DNA from: Nodularia sphaerocarpa UHCC 0038
Lineage (GTDB): Bacteria; Cyanobacteriota; Cyanobacteriia; Cyanobacteriales; Nostocaceae
Reading direction: 5' to 3'
DNA length: 64,000 nt
NCBI RefSeq assembly: GCF_022376295.1
Contig: NZ_CP060140.1
Location: 4,840,356 to 4,904,355, forward strand
Position numbers and translations under genes: made by a program. The notes beneath the pieces are model-generated. The model was not told the origin of the DNA, made no database searches, and worked only from the letters and a program-made list of their open reading frames with translations. Positions 52,648 through 62,247 of the stretch are shown one piece after another. Numbering within the stretch: the first letter of the stretch is position 1; every line of letters starts with the position of its first letter.

Positions 52648-53652
52648 GCGCACAAATAGCCGCAGGGCTTGCGGTTAATGTCTGTGGAGCGACTGTAGTC
52701 AATTGAGTATATGTTACTAGTTTTTCAGAGCGATCGCCTGATGAATACAGACCTTTTGCCATTTTTATTACCACTACATTTATTAAATATTCTGAACAAC
52801 TGCATTAAAGACTAAATTTTCTAATTATTTTTTGGGCTTTCCTCTAGTTTAGATTTATAATAAAAAGCAAAGATCAGAATAACGTACACAATAATAAACT
52901 CATAGGCTAACCAATGTTAGCTAGCTGGTTATTGCTGCTGGTCTGTACAGCAGTGTGGGGCTAGCAGCAGAAATAAAGCTTTGGTGAAAAGCTAGTCCAA
53001 GATTAGGCCAGTTTAATTCATCACAGCTATTTAGCCACCTACCTCAGCCGAATTGAGGTCAGGGACAAAAGTGTATTTGTTTGTACATTTATTTTGGATA
53101 AATAACTGCTGGGAGTTAGCCGTATCTAATCTGCCCTAAATTTTTAGTTTCATCTCTTGAATGACTTACATCAGTTTTCGTGTATTTGAACCACATCTGT
53201 GGTAACGGCGCAAGGCGTTGCGCCCTTATCGGTGGTCTATGTAGCTGAAAATAGCTGTAATTAATTTGACTTAGTTTAAGGATTTGTACCTAAACTTATT
53301 TTTCAGCATCCCATGATTCGGATGTTGACAGCAAGGTTTATCCACTAAAATTCTCCAGCTTCTCGCACACTTTTACCTTGAGTCCAGTAATATGAAAGAC
53401 TTTGATTGTATATTAAATATTTGCATCATATCAGTAGCCTATCTATCCAGCATTTACTTGTGGATAGCGTTTTCTCAGCACTCAAATGAGTGACTAATTA
53501 TTGTAATATTGATTGCGAAACAAATTTTAATTGTTGACTAGTCCTCTGAGAGCGAAACTAATCAATAACTAGAGTCGCGTCTGTCAGAGGTAGTCAGCGC
53601 TGATTCCTGTGCAGATTGAGCCAAAGAGAAAATTGCAACATTCATGGGATAA
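52648..53652. other. One-kilobase spacer upstream of the mscS pair
   Basis: No gene longer than 50 codons with a credible start. It holds GCTAGC-rich inverted segments around 52918-52965, a possible stem of CCTCTGA with TCAGAGG (53543-53590), and runs of A+T-rich DNA. Its length and the stems make a non-coding RNA possible, but none is recognised. Confidence 0.55.
53543..53590 (+). promoter_or_regulatory. Possible stem-loop in the mscS leader
   Basis: CCTCTGA (53543-53549) pairs with TCAGAGG (53584-53590), with weaker inner pairing of ACT with AGT. It lies about 60 bases before the first mscS gene. Confidence 0.4.
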
Positions 53653-54750
53653 ATGCTAGATTCTTTACCAGAAATAATTACGATTAAAGAGATCACAATT
53701 GCCTTAGTGGGATTAGTAGTTGGAGCTTTCATATTCGTAATTTTCCGTTTAATTTTTGCATGGTTAAAATTACTCTTGAAACAATTAAAACTTTTCCAAA
53801 ATCAAGATATTTATCAAAAATTAATTAAGCCTAATGAAATTCTAATAATTTCTGTATCTGTAATTTTCTTGGTTGAGCTTATTTCATTTCTAATCCCCAA
53901 AAATAGCTGGGGTCAATCATTAGAAATCATCATTAGTTTAACTTTAGCCATCGCTACAAGTTTATTAGCTTCTCGATTATTTAAGAACTTTTTTGACTTT
54001 TATTTATTAAATGCTGCTTTTAAAACTGGGCAAAAAATTAGCAGTGAATTCCTCATCCTCTTCAAATGGCTAGCGAATATCATCATTATTTTTGTAGCTA
54101 TTCTAATCTATGCTCAAAGTCATCAAATTAATCTTTTAGGATTGCTAGCCAGTTTAGGAATTGGTGGTTTAGCAGTAGCCTTTGCAGCTCAAAAGACATT
54201 AGAGCAAGTTTTGGGTGGTATTGTAATCTATCTTGATCGCCCCTTTGTAATTGATGATTATATCGGATTACCAGACGGTACATTTGGCAGAGTTGAATCT
54301 ATCGGCTTGAGATCCACTCGCATTCGCACCTCTGGTAAAGGAACTGTAGTGATAGTTCCTAATAGTTCCTTGACTCAAGTAAATATTGAAAACTTTACTG
54401 GCGCGAAAAAAGTCATGTCTATACTTTACTTGACCTTCTATCGAGCCATTAGTAGTGAAGAAAAGGCGCTAATTCGTCAAGTTATTTTAGAAAGTACAAA
54501 CGGGATTTTTGGACTAGATTCCCGTAATACAGACGTAAGTTTTAAGAATATCAACAATTTAGCAGATCCAGATAAAAGCCAAGCGCAAGTTTCTTTCTTT
54601 ATTTTGGGTTCTGGAGATGTTTCAATGGAATTACGTCGTCAACTTTTAGATTTGGCTACTCAAAGCATGACTGAATATTTGAAAGAATATGGGATTGCAT
54701 TTGAGATAGAAGAACCAACAATTTATGTTGACTCACCGATTACCATTTAG
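53653..54750 (+). CDS. MscS-family mechanosensitive channel, first copy
   Basis: A 365-residue small-conductance mechanosensitive channel. Three N-terminal membrane segments (about 15-45, 70-90, 95-115) precede the pore helix region. That region shows LLASLGIGGLAVAFAAQKTL (about 171-190), the TM3 pore signature, followed by the beta domain (DRPFVIDDYIGLPDGTFGRV, VIVPNSSLTQVNIENFT) and a C-terminal alpha/beta domain ending EEPTIYVDSPITI. The protein releases osmolytes when the membrane is stretched. The next gene starts five bases after the stop and is a paralogue. Confidence 0.93.
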   Translation: MLDSLPEIITIKEITIALVGLVVGAFIFVIFRLIFAWLKLLLKQLKLFQNQDIYQKLIKPNEILIISVSVIFLVELISFLIPKNSWGQSLEIIISLTLAIATSLLASRLFKNFFDFYLLNAAFKTGQKISSEFLILFKWLANIIIIFVAILIYAQSHQINLLGLLASLGIGGLAVAFAAQKTLEQVLGGIVIYLDRPFVIDDYIGLPDGTFGRVESIGLRSTRIRTSGKGTVVIVPNSSLTQVNIENFTGAKKVMSILYLTFYRAISSEEKALIRQVILESTNGIFGLDSRNTDVSFKNINNLADPDKSQAQVSFFILGSGDVSMELRRQLLDLATQSMTEYLKEYGIAFEIEEPTIYVDSPITI

Positions 54751-54755
54751 ACATA

Positions 54756-55886
54756 ATGACAAACATTTCAGAGATTATCCTGGACTTTTTCCAGCGCGAT
54801 AGCACAATATTATTCCTATCTAGATTTGGCTTATTTTTATTGTTTATCCTGCTATCTGTACTAGTTGGACGATATACTCCTACATTTTTGCGAATTGTCA
54901 TTAGACGTTTTGCACCGCAGCAGGTAGCCAGTATTTATAATAATTTAATTGAACCTATTAGAAACTTATTTAGAATCGCTGGGACTTTTATTCTGATTTC
55001 GTTATCCTTAGCATGGATTATCGAATATCAATCTATCTATAGATTTCTTTCACCCATTGTAGACTTAGCTGTTATTAGTAGTCTAGCTTGGCTTTGTTCT
55101 CGGTTATTTCGGCAATTTATTCGAGTCTATGGTATTGAATTAGTGCGGAAATTGGGACGAGAAGTAGACGAGTTGCTGTTAGTATTTGAAACTTTAGCAA
55201 ATGTGATGATTGGGTTTATTGCTATTATTGCTTTTGCTCAAAGTCAAGAATTTAATTTAATTGGGTTATTAACTGGTTTGGGTATCGGGGGATTAGCGAT
55301 CGCATTTGCGGCGCAAAAGACACTAGAGCAGTTGCTAGGAACCATTGTGTTGTATTTAGATAGACCCTTTATACCTGGTGAATATATTCGTTTACAGAAA
55401 TCTGCACAAATCCCTGAAGGCTTATTTGGAAGAGTTGAATCAATTGGGATTCGTTCGAGTAAAATTCGGACTGCTGCTAAAAGTACATTGTTCATTATTC
55501 CCAATTCGATATTAGCAAACTTAGAAATTGAAAATATTACGCGAGGTAAAAAAGTAATGGTTTTACTCTACCTCGATTTTGTCACCCTGCTAGAACATCA
55601 AGAAAAAGCTTTAGTTGAGCAGGTGGTAGCCGAAAGTACTAACTCACTGTTTGGAATCGATCCAGGAAGCACCAGTATTACCTTTTTAAATCAGAATTTG
55701 GCAAAGCAAACAACTCGAACCAGAGTGACGTTCTTTATTTTAGGTTCTAGTGATAACTCTCTGCAATTACGTAAACGTCTATTAGAGTTAGCAAATGAGA
55801 AAATTTCCAAAAAACTCGTTAGTTTTGGAATCGAGTTTACCATGCAAGAACCGACAATTTATGTAGATTCACCAATCACACTTTAA
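54756..55886 (+). CDS. MscS-family mechanosensitive channel, second copy
   Basis: A 376-residue paralogue of the preceding protein, with the pore segment LLTGLGIGGLAIAFAAQKTL and the same ending, QEPTIYVDSPITL. It has an extra six-residue stretch in the beta domain (LQKSAQIPEGLFGRV). Tandem copies five bases apart are co-transcribed and may form mixed heptamers. A CAGTTAT repeat array starts one base after the stop codon. Confidence 0.93.
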   Translation: MTNISEIILDFFQRDSTILFLSRFGLFLLFILLSVLVGRYTPTFLRIVIRRFAPQQVASIYNNLIEPIRNLFRIAGTFILISLSLAWIIEYQSIYRFLSPIVDLAVISSLAWLCSRLFRQFIRVYGIELVRKLGREVDELLLVFETLANVMIGFIAIIAFAQSQEFNLIGLLTGLGIGGLAIAFAAQKTLEQLLGTIVLYLDRPFIPGEYIRLQKSAQIPEGLFGRVESIGIRSSKIRTAAKSTLFIIPNSILANLEIENITRGKKVMVLLYLDFVTLLEHQEKALVEQVVAESTNSLFGIDPGSTSITFLNQNLAKQTTRTRVTFFILGSSDNSLQLRKRLLELANEKISKKLVSFGIEFTMQEPTIYVDSPITL

Positions 55887-55924
55887 CAGTTATCAGTTAT
55901 CAGTTATCAGTTATCAGTTATCAG
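55887..55924 (+). repeat. CAGTTAT tandem heptamers
   Basis: Five head-to-tail copies of CAGTTAT plus CAG, starting directly after the second mscS stop. Typical short tandem repeat of Nostocales. Confidence 0.95.
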
Positions 55925-56130
55925 ATAACTCAAATATAGAACCTCACCCCCAGCCCCTCTCCTTACTAAGGAGAGGGGAGACTTTGACACACTAATTTCA
56001 ACTGATTATGTGCTTGTATTCCCGGCTGAAGAGGAACGCTGCTGGAAAATTACCCTTGGCGAGAACCTAAGTTTGACAACTCGTCTTTTGACAAATCCCA
56101 GAACTTAACGTATATTCTCGCACTAGAAAC

Positions 56131-57423
56131 GTGCCGCAAGAATTGATCAGAATGCTAGATTTGTCACTCATCACAATCCTGGGGTTCCTGGGCAGTTTTG
56201 GACATTGCTTTGGAATGTGTGGCCCCCTAACTGTGGCTTTTTCCCTTTCCCAGCAGCAAACAATTCCACAAACAGCTGAAGGTGAACAGACAGCACCTCA
56301 AAAAATACCCAAGTCTTGGCAACAACAATTAAAATTTCATCTATTACTTAACCTAGGGCGAATGTTGAGCTATGCTCTAGTTGGTGCTGGCATAGGGGCG
56401 CTGGGTTCAGTCTTACTACAAGGTGGTCAGTTTGCGGGTATAGGCAGTGATTTCCGGCGCTGGATGGCAATTATTACAGGCTTAATGCTAATTTGGTTTG
56501 GGTTAGGGCAAGTAACACCCGACTTGCTGCCGAGAATACCTGTATTACATCCCTTACTACAAGGACGTTTACATGACCGTCTGAGTACAGGAATGCTCAA
56601 GCTTTCCTACCAAACTAGATGGTGGACACCGATGCTTTTAGGCATGACTTGGGGTTTAATGCCCTGTGGTTTTTTATATGCTGCCCAAATTAAAGCTGCG
56701 GAAACTGGTAATTTATGGATGGGTGCAGCCACCATGCTGGCTTTTGGGCTAGGAACCCTACCCACGATGCTAGGTGTGGGTGTCTCCACGTCTTTGGTAA
56801 ATAAAGATAAGCGCAGTCAGTTATTTCGCTTAGGCGGCTGGGTGACACTCACCATAGGCATATTGACTTTGCTGCGGACTGGCGACACAATGGTAGATTA
56901 CAGTGGACACGCTGCGTTGGTCTGCTTAATATTGGCACTCATTGCCCGTCCCATAAGCCGCCTGTGGGCTTCACCGTTGCGTTACCGTCGAGGTTTGGGA
57001 GTGGGTGCTTTTGTTTTGGCTGTGGTTCATACTACCCATAACATCGAACATTCGTTACAGTGGCAATTTGCGGCTTTCTTCTTTTTACGTCCAGATTTTC
57101 AGTGGGGGATGGCTGCGGGTGCTGTAGCATTAGTTTTAATTACTCCCGCAGCTTTCACAAGTTTTGAATCACTGCAAAAATATTTGGGTAAGGGTTGGCG
57201 ACAGATTCATCTGTTGAGTGTACCAGCTTTACTCTTAATTGTCATTCATGCTGTATTGATTGGTTCCCATTATTTGGGTTCCTCACAATCAACATGGGGA
57301 AATCAATTAGCGGTAGTGTTGCTAGGAATTGTTACCTTGGGCGTTTTATTGGTGCGTTCACCTTTGTTTTGGTTAAAGTTAAATATAGAGAAGTTTTATG
57401 TACCCCCAACCAAATCGCATTAA
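56131..57423 (+). CDS. TauE/SafE-UreH-like membrane protein fused to a ferric-reductase-like part
   Basis: A 430-residue polytopic protein. The N-terminal half is a UreH_2/TauE-SafE-type transporter domain: GSFGHCFGMCGPLTVAFSLS (about 19-38) and LMPCGFLYAAQIKAAE (about 173-188), with conserved cysteines as in metal-linked family members. The C-terminal half (about 265-420) has further helices carrying paired histidines (VVHTTHNIEHSLQW; QIHLLSVPALLLIVIHAVLI), as in ferric-reductase/YedZ-type haem-binding membrane domains. GTG 56131 is used as start; ATG 56152 would shorten it by seven residues. The last 26 bases overlap the next gene. Confidence 0.75.
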   Translation: MPQELIRMLDLSLITILGFLGSFGHCFGMCGPLTVAFSLSQQQTIPQTAEGEQTAPQKIPKSWQQQLKFHLLLNLGRMLSYALVGAGIGALGSVLLQGGQFAGIGSDFRRWMAIITGLMLIWFGLGQVTPDLLPRIPVLHPLLQGRLHDRLSTGMLKLSYQTRWWTPMLLGMTWGLMPCGFLYAAQIKAAETGNLWMGAATMLAFGLGTLPTMLGVGVSTSLVNKDKRSQLFRLGGWVTLTIGILTLLRTGDTMVDYSGHAALVCLILALIARPISRLWASPLRYRRGLGVGAFVLAVVHTTHNIEHSLQWQFAAFFFLRPDFQWGMAAGAVALVLITPAAFTSFESLQKYLGKGWRQIHLLSVPALLLIVIHAVLIGSHYLGSSQSTWGNQLAVVLLGIVTLGVLLVRSPLFWLKLNIEKFYVPPTKSH

Positions 57424-58039
57424 CAGGCGTTATCAAACTCCAAGCATCATCTATTATTTATTATTTTTGAGTTGCTTAGTCATATCAATCATTACTGCTC
57501 ATCCTAGTTCTGCCCATCAGGTGCAAATTTCTGAAGATGTCGGTGCTACTATCCACATTGAGCCGAATGATAATCCTCGTGCTGGAGAAGTTAGCCAAGT
57601 TTGGTTTGCTCTTACCCGTAAAGGTGGTAAGGTGATTCCCCTGGCGGAGTGCGATTGTGAATTAGTGATTTATGCCGAACCCCATACACCAGGAGAACCA
57701 GCCCTAATCGAGCCATCTTTAGAACCTGTGGCGGCTGAACGTTTTCAAGGTATTCCCGGTGCAGAAATTACTTTTCCTAAGCCTGGACGGTATCAGTTAC
57801 AGCTAACGGGTAAACCGGCATCTGAGTCTAGTTTTAAACCGTTTGAATTTAAGTTTGAAGTGACTGTGGCAACAAGAACAGCTAGAAAATCAGAAAATGT
57901 GCCAGATGTCAATAATAATGCACCGACTCAAGATATGAATTTCAGGTCTGGGTTGACGATTACGTTGTTAGTTTTGGCGATGCTTGTGGCTTTGGGGATT
58001 GTGTTTTTTATCGTGCGGATGAAGAAAGGGCAGGAATAG
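57398..58039 (+). CDS. Membrane-anchored periplasmic protein, partner of upstream gene
   Basis: A 213-residue protein with an N-terminal signal-like helix (about 20-42, ending SSAHQVQ). A periplasmic beta-rich domain follows (ISEDVGATIHIEPNDNPRAG, AECDCELVIYAEPHTPGEPA, FPKPGRYQLQLTG). A C-terminal transmembrane helix (about 186-206) and a basic tail end the protein. The CDC motif and Asp/His residues could bind metal. It resembles the immunoglobulin-like domains of copper-handling proteins, without a firm match. The 26-base overlap with the upstream gene signals coupled translation and a shared role. Confidence 0.75.
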   Translation: MYPQPNRINRRYQTPSIIYYLLFLSCLVISIITAHPSSAHQVQISEDVGATIHIEPNDNPRAGEVSQVWFALTRKGGKVIPLAECDCELVIYAEPHTPGEPALIEPSLEPVAAERFQGIPGAEITFPKPGRYQLQLTGKPASESSFKPFEFKFEVTVATRTARKSENVPDVNNNAPTQDMNFRSGLTITLLVLAMLVALGIVFFIVRMKKGQE

Positions 58040-58048
58040 CGTTAAAGA

Positions 58049-58085
58049 AAGGCGGGCAAGATGCCCACCCCACAATATTTATAAC
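58049..58085 (-). repeat. GGGCATCTTGCCC dispersed repeat
   Basis: GGCGGGCAAGATGCCCACCC core, related to 3519-3562 and 36242-36285. Placed between convergent genes, it may act as a terminator. Confidence 0.75.
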
Positions 58086-58121
58086 ACTGGATGTTTAGTT
58101 TAATACTAATAAATTCGGGAA

Positions 58122-59120
58122 TTACAGGTGTCGCTTTTTATGCCACTGCCAGGCATGGGTGACAATATCTTTGATGTCTGGGTATTGAGGTTGCCAGTTG
58201 AGGATTTTTCTGGCTTTCTCGCCACTACCAATGAGGGATGGCGGATCTCCGGGGCGGCGATCGCACTCTTCAACTGGTATGGTTAGTCCAGTTACTTCTT
58301 TGGCTGCTGCAATTACTTCTCTGACGGAGAAACCGTTGCCGTTACCTAAGTTAAAAACTTCGCTGTCGCCATCTTGTAATAGATATTTTAAGCCCAAAAC
58401 ATGAGCATCTGCCAAGTCGTTAACGTGAATATAATCACGAATACAAGTACCATCAGGGGTGGGGTAATCTGTGCCAAAAATGGAAATAGATTTTCTTTTG
58501 CCTAAAGCTGTGAGCAGTACTAAGGGAATTAAGTGGGTTTCTGGTTGATGATCTTCCCCTAGTAAACCACCCGGATGAGCGCCTGCGGCATTAAAGTAGC
58601 GAAAACGGACTGATTTCAAACCGTAAGCTACATCAAAATCAGACAGAATCCGCTCTACCATCAGCTTGGTGGCTCCATAGGGATTAATCGGGTTTTGGGG
58701 ATGGTTTTCTGGAATAGGTACGACTTCTGGGACTCCATAGGTGGCACAGGTAGAAGAAAACACGAATTTCTGAATAGATGCAGCTAGCATCGCTTCTAAC
58801 AGCGTCAGTGTCCCCACTACGTTGTTACGGTAATATTTAGCTGGGTCAGTTACTGACTCACCCACGTAGGCATAAGCGGAAAAGTGCATAACTGCCGTAA
58901 TATTACGGGTTTTAAATAAGTCATCTAATAAAGGGCGATCGCCTGTATCTCCCACTACCAATTCTACCTGCAAAACCTTTTCTACCAAGTCTTGATGCCC
59001 ATAAACCAGATTATCGAGTATGACTACTTCATAACCCGCTTGCTTGAGAGCAAGTACAGTATGGGAACCAATATATCCAGCTCCCCCAGTGACTAAGATG
59101 CAGGGCTTTCCATTCGACAT
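58122..59120 (-). CDS. galE: UDP-glucose 4-epimerase
   Basis: Interconverts UDP-glucose and UDP-galactose for glycan synthesis. The 332-residue short-chain dehydrogenase has GGAGYIGSHTVLAL (NAD site, about 11-24), HFSAYAYVGES, FSSTCATYG and the catalytic YGATK (Tyr-x-x-x-Lys, about 148-152). It also has the substrate loop RYFNAAGAHPGGLLGED and RDYIHVNDLADAHV. Length is normal. Single gene. Confidence 0.95.
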   Translation of the reverse strand: MSNGKPCILVTGGAGYIGSHTVLALKQAGYEVVILDNLVYGHQDLVEKVLQVELVVGDTGDRPLLDDLFKTRNITAVMHFSAYAYVGESVTDPAKYYRNNVVGTLTLLEAMLAASIQKFVFSSTCATYGVPEVVPIPENHPQNPINPYGATKLMVERILSDFDVAYGLKSVRFRYFNAAGAHPGGLLGEDHQPETHLIPLVLLTALGKRKSISIFGTDYPTPDGTCIRDYIHVNDLADAHVLGLKYLLQDGDSEVFNLGNGNGFSVREVIAAAKEVTGLTIPVEECDRRPGDPPSLIGSGEKARKILNWQPQYPDIKDIVTHAWQWHKKRHL

Positions 59121-59424
59121 AGTTTTTCCTTGAGGGTTGACAACGATTTACTGAATTTAGTTTACTGGTGCCACATTACTCATCTGAAAAATGACAAATA
59201 ATGGACGCAGTGTGAAAAAATTGCACTAAAATCACTACGACGGTAGTCTTTGGTCTTGGGCTGGAGGTATTTGCTCTCAAGTAATAGTGCGATTACAATT
59301 TGACGATAAAATACATCTTCTGCCAAAAATATCTAGGCTGACCCTGATGGGTGTGTCAGTTACTCATGGGGGAAACTCCTGTTTTAAACTGGCTCACAGC
59401 ACAATAAAATTTGAGAGTTAATCT
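59121..59424. other. Divergent spacer upstream of galE
   Basis: About 300 bases holding promoters of both flanking genes. No gene or strong repeat seen. Confidence 0.5.
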
Positions 59425-60171
59425 ATGTTTCTATTACTAAGCCGAGTGCTGTTATGGCTGTTGATTGGCACTGTTGTATACTCCCTGTTTCAGAGATTTT
59501 ATCCAAAAGGAAGCTTCATCGGGAGATTAGTTTTAGTCATTGTGTTGTTTGTCTTAGCTTTGTCGTTTATTAACCCTAATGAACCAGCTGTGGCATCTTT
59601 GTGGAAGGTGGTATCATTTCCCCTCAAGCCTTTGGGAGCTTCGGTGTTGCTGATGATGTTTGCAGCTCAAAAGATTAAGGCCGGTGTGATCGATAAACCA
59701 GGTGGTTATTTGGTCGGTTGGTCTTTGACAATTTTACTGTTGGCAAGTACACCAGCGATCGCTTACTTTCTGGTGAGAGTACCCATAGCAATGCTGGGTA
59801 ATCCCAACTTAGCAACTCAGGAAATTATTCAGGATCATCGGCTGGTTTCGTCTCTAAGACCTGAAAATTCATACCCGGAGACGCTTGTGGCATTTGGACC
59901 CCCAACTACCCCGACGATGATTTCCGATGTCGTGGGCAATAATATCTTACTGAATGAACAACAGGGTCGTGCAACTATAGCATTCAACTCTTTGGGTGTT
60001 ACCGTTCCACCTTACCTGTCCCAAACTCCTCCTCAAGAAATTGCTAATCGCGGATTGCGAATTGAAGACTTTGTACCCAGTGCGGAAACTCTGCAACTCA
60101 CAACCCAAGTATGGGAAAGTTATCTGAACCAGATTTACTTTTTCTTACGTGGTAACCAGACACCTAACTAA
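59425..60171 (+). CDS. Membrane protein of unknown function
   Basis: A 248-residue protein with four hydrophobic segments (about 3-22, 31-49, 67-83, 97-120). A soluble C-terminal part of about 125 residues follows (IIQDHRLVSSLRPENSYPET, then TTPTMISDVVGNNILLNEQQ). The N-terminal helices resemble the membrane part of some YdcF/DUF218 proteins, but the DUF218 domain itself is absent. I cannot name the family. The ATG lies in a weak context (GAGAGTTAATCT). Confidence 0.6.
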   Translation: MFLLLSRVLLWLLIGTVVYSLFQRFYPKGSFIGRLVLVIVLFVLALSFINPNEPAVASLWKVVSFPLKPLGASVLLMMFAAQKIKAGVIDKPGGYLVGWSLTILLLASTPAIAYFLVRVPIAMLGNPNLATQEIIQDHRLVSSLRPENSYPETLVAFGPPTTPTMISDVVGNNILLNEQQGRATIAFNSLGVTVPPYLSQTPPQEIANRGLRIEDFVPSAETLQLTTQVWESYLNQIYFFLRGNQTPN

Positions 60172-60224
60172 AAAAGTCACTTTCACAGCCCAGACTGCTG
60201 GCAAAAATCTGCATCAGCAAAATC

Positions 60225-60270
60225 AACCACAGATGAACACAGATGAACACAGATGTTTCTTCTGTGGTTT
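60225..60270 (-). repeat. Inverted copy of TCTGTGTTCA tandem, forming a hairpin
   Basis: AACCACAGATGAACACAGAT starts the 31-base reverse complement of 42632-42662; TCTGTGGTT at 60260-60268 then pairs with its first nine bases. Confidence 0.8.
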
Positions 60271-60411
60271 AATCTCAAAAACATTGACAAGTTGCTGCTT
60301 AATCGGCTTTCCTATTGGTTAAACTAAGATAGGGCGGACTGCTGAAATTCCCATAAAATCAAGACTTATCAGCAGTTCCACCTCAGATGATTAAGTTGCA
60401 ATATCGCTTTA

Positions 60412-62163
60412 ATGGCAGAATCTCGACGACTTGCTAAACTCGGTGCTTATTTACGCCCCTATTGGCGGGAAACAACTTTAGGCATTCTCGCTTTATTATC
60501 TGTCAATGGGCTGGGTGTTTATATCCCCTGGTTGATTCGTTCAGCCGTTGACCAACTTTCGACCAGCTTTAATTTCAACAGCATATTATCTTACGTAGTG
60601 CCGATTGTCTTGCTCAGTTCCGCGATGTGGCTGATCCGCATGGCTTCGCGTATCTGGCTGTTTGGGGTGGGAAGACAGGTAGAATTTGACCTGAAACAAC
60701 GCATTTTTGAACATTTACTCGAGATGGAGCCTGCTTATTTTGCTATTAATACTGCTGGAGATTTAATTAATCGCGCTACCAGTGATGTGGAAAATGTCAA
60801 GCGGTTGGTGGGTTTTGCGGTACTGAGTTTGGCAAATACTCTGTTTGCCTATGCTCTGACTCTACCAGTCATGCTGACAATTAGTGTGAATCTGACACTG
60901 GCTTCCTTGGCTGTGTATCCTTTCATGTTCTGGTTAGTGCATCTGTTTAGCAATCGCCTCCGCAAAGAGCAAGCTGTAGTCCAAGAGGAACTATCTGACA
61001 TCAGTGAACTGATTCAAGAGGATGTCAGTGGTATGGCGCTGATTAAAATCTACGCCCAAGAAGAAAATGAGCGTCGAGCTTTTGCTCAAAAGAATCAGCA
61101 GCTATTGGCGGCTAACTTACAACTAGCTAAAAGTCGAAATATACTGTTTCCTTTAATCGGTGGTTTAGCTAATCTCAGTTCTCTGGTAATTATCTGGCTG
61201 GGGGCTACACAAATATCCACTGGAAACCTGGCTGTAGGCGATTTTTTGGCGCTGCTAATTTATGTAGAACGTCTAGTTTTCCCCACGGCTTTATTAGGTT
61301 TCACAATTACAGCTTATCAACGTGGTGAAGTGAGTATTGACCGCCTGGAGTCGATTCTTTCGGTAACACCGAAAATTAAAGACGCAGAGGATACTGTACA
61401 TTTGCCTTTGGTTGACATTCAAGGAAAAATCACAGCCGAAAATCTCACCTACACTTACCCTGATGCTGCTACTTCGGCTTTGGAAAATCTCAGCTTTACT
61501 ATTTTCCCTGGGGAAACAGTGTCTATTGTCGGGGCGATTGGTTCTGGTAAATCAACTTTGGCTAATGCTTTACCGCGTTTGTTAGATATTGCTCCAGGTC
61601 AATTGTTTCTCGATGGTTTGGATATTACCAAGATATCATTAACTGATTTACGTCAGGCGATCGCTTACGTTCCTCAAGATAGCTTTTTGTTTAGCACTAC
61701 AATTAAGAATAATATCCGCTACGGTGACCCAGTTAGTGAGTTACAAGATGTCGAGTATGTTGCCAAACAAGCTCAAATTGATGCCGAAATTAGCAATTTT
61801 CCCGATCAATATGAAACTATTGTTGGTGAACGCGGTATAACTCTTTCTGGTGGTCAACGACAACGTACTGCTTTGGCGAGGGCGATGCTGGTAGAAGCCC
61901 CAATCTTGATTTTGGATGATGCGCTTTCGAGCGTGGATAATCAAACCGCCACAGACATTCTCAATAATCTTGCTAGTGGTTCCAGGCGCAAAACCATCAT
62001 TTTTATTACTCATCAGCTGTCTGCTGCTGCTGCTGCTGACCGCATTTTTGTGATGGATAAAGGCCATATTGTCCAAATAGGCAAACATTTAGAATTATTG
62101 CAAATAGAGGGTCTTTATAGAACTTTGTGGGGTCAACATCAAGTCGAAGAGTTACTGCGATAG
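60412..62163 (+). CDS. ABC exporter (MsbA-like, half transporter)
   Basis: A 583-residue half transporter with an N-terminal six-helix membrane domain (about 20-310) and a C-terminal ATPase. The ATPase has Walker A GAIGSGKST (about 379-387), Q-loop YVPQDSFLF, signature LSGGQRQR (about 481-488), Walker B ILILDDALSSVD and the switch histidine ITHQ. It works as a dimer and would move lipids or hydrophobic molecules. The substrate is unknown. The sugar transferase gene downstream is convergent, so there is no operon link. Confidence 0.95.
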   Translation: MAESRRLAKLGAYLRPYWRETTLGILALLSVNGLGVYIPWLIRSAVDQLSTSFNFNSILSYVVPIVLLSSAMWLIRMASRIWLFGVGRQVEFDLKQRIFEHLLEMEPAYFAINTAGDLINRATSDVENVKRLVGFAVLSLANTLFAYALTLPVMLTISVNLTLASLAVYPFMFWLVHLFSNRLRKEQAVVQEELSDISELIQEDVSGMALIKIYAQEENERRAFAQKNQQLLAANLQLAKSRNILFPLIGGLANLSSLVIIWLGATQISTGNLAVGDFLALLIYVERLVFPTALLGFTITAYQRGEVSIDRLESILSVTPKIKDAEDTVHLPLVDIQGKITAENLTYTYPDAATSALENLSFTIFPGETVSIVGAIGSGKSTLANALPRLLDIAPGQLFLDGLDITKISLTDLRQAIAYVPQDSFLFSTTIKNNIRYGDPVSELQDVEYVAKQAQIDAEISNFPDQYETIVGERGITLSGGQRQRTALARAMLVEAPILILDDALSSVDNQTATDILNNLASGSRRKTIIFITHQLSAAAAADRIFVMDKGHIVQIGKHLELLQIEGLYRTLWGQHQVEELLR

Positions 62164-62202
62164 ATATCCACCCGAATCAAATATGTTTTATCTATAAACC
62201 TT

Positions 62203-62230
62203 GTAGAGATGAAGTATGACTTGTCTCTAC
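62203..62230. repeat. Degenerate GTAGAGACG palindrome
   Basis: GTAGAGAT and GTCTCTAC arms with a changed centre, between the convergent ABC exporter and sugar transferase genes; related to 5745-5772. Confidence 0.7.
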
Positions 62231-62247
62231 ATTCTTTTTGACTGAGT

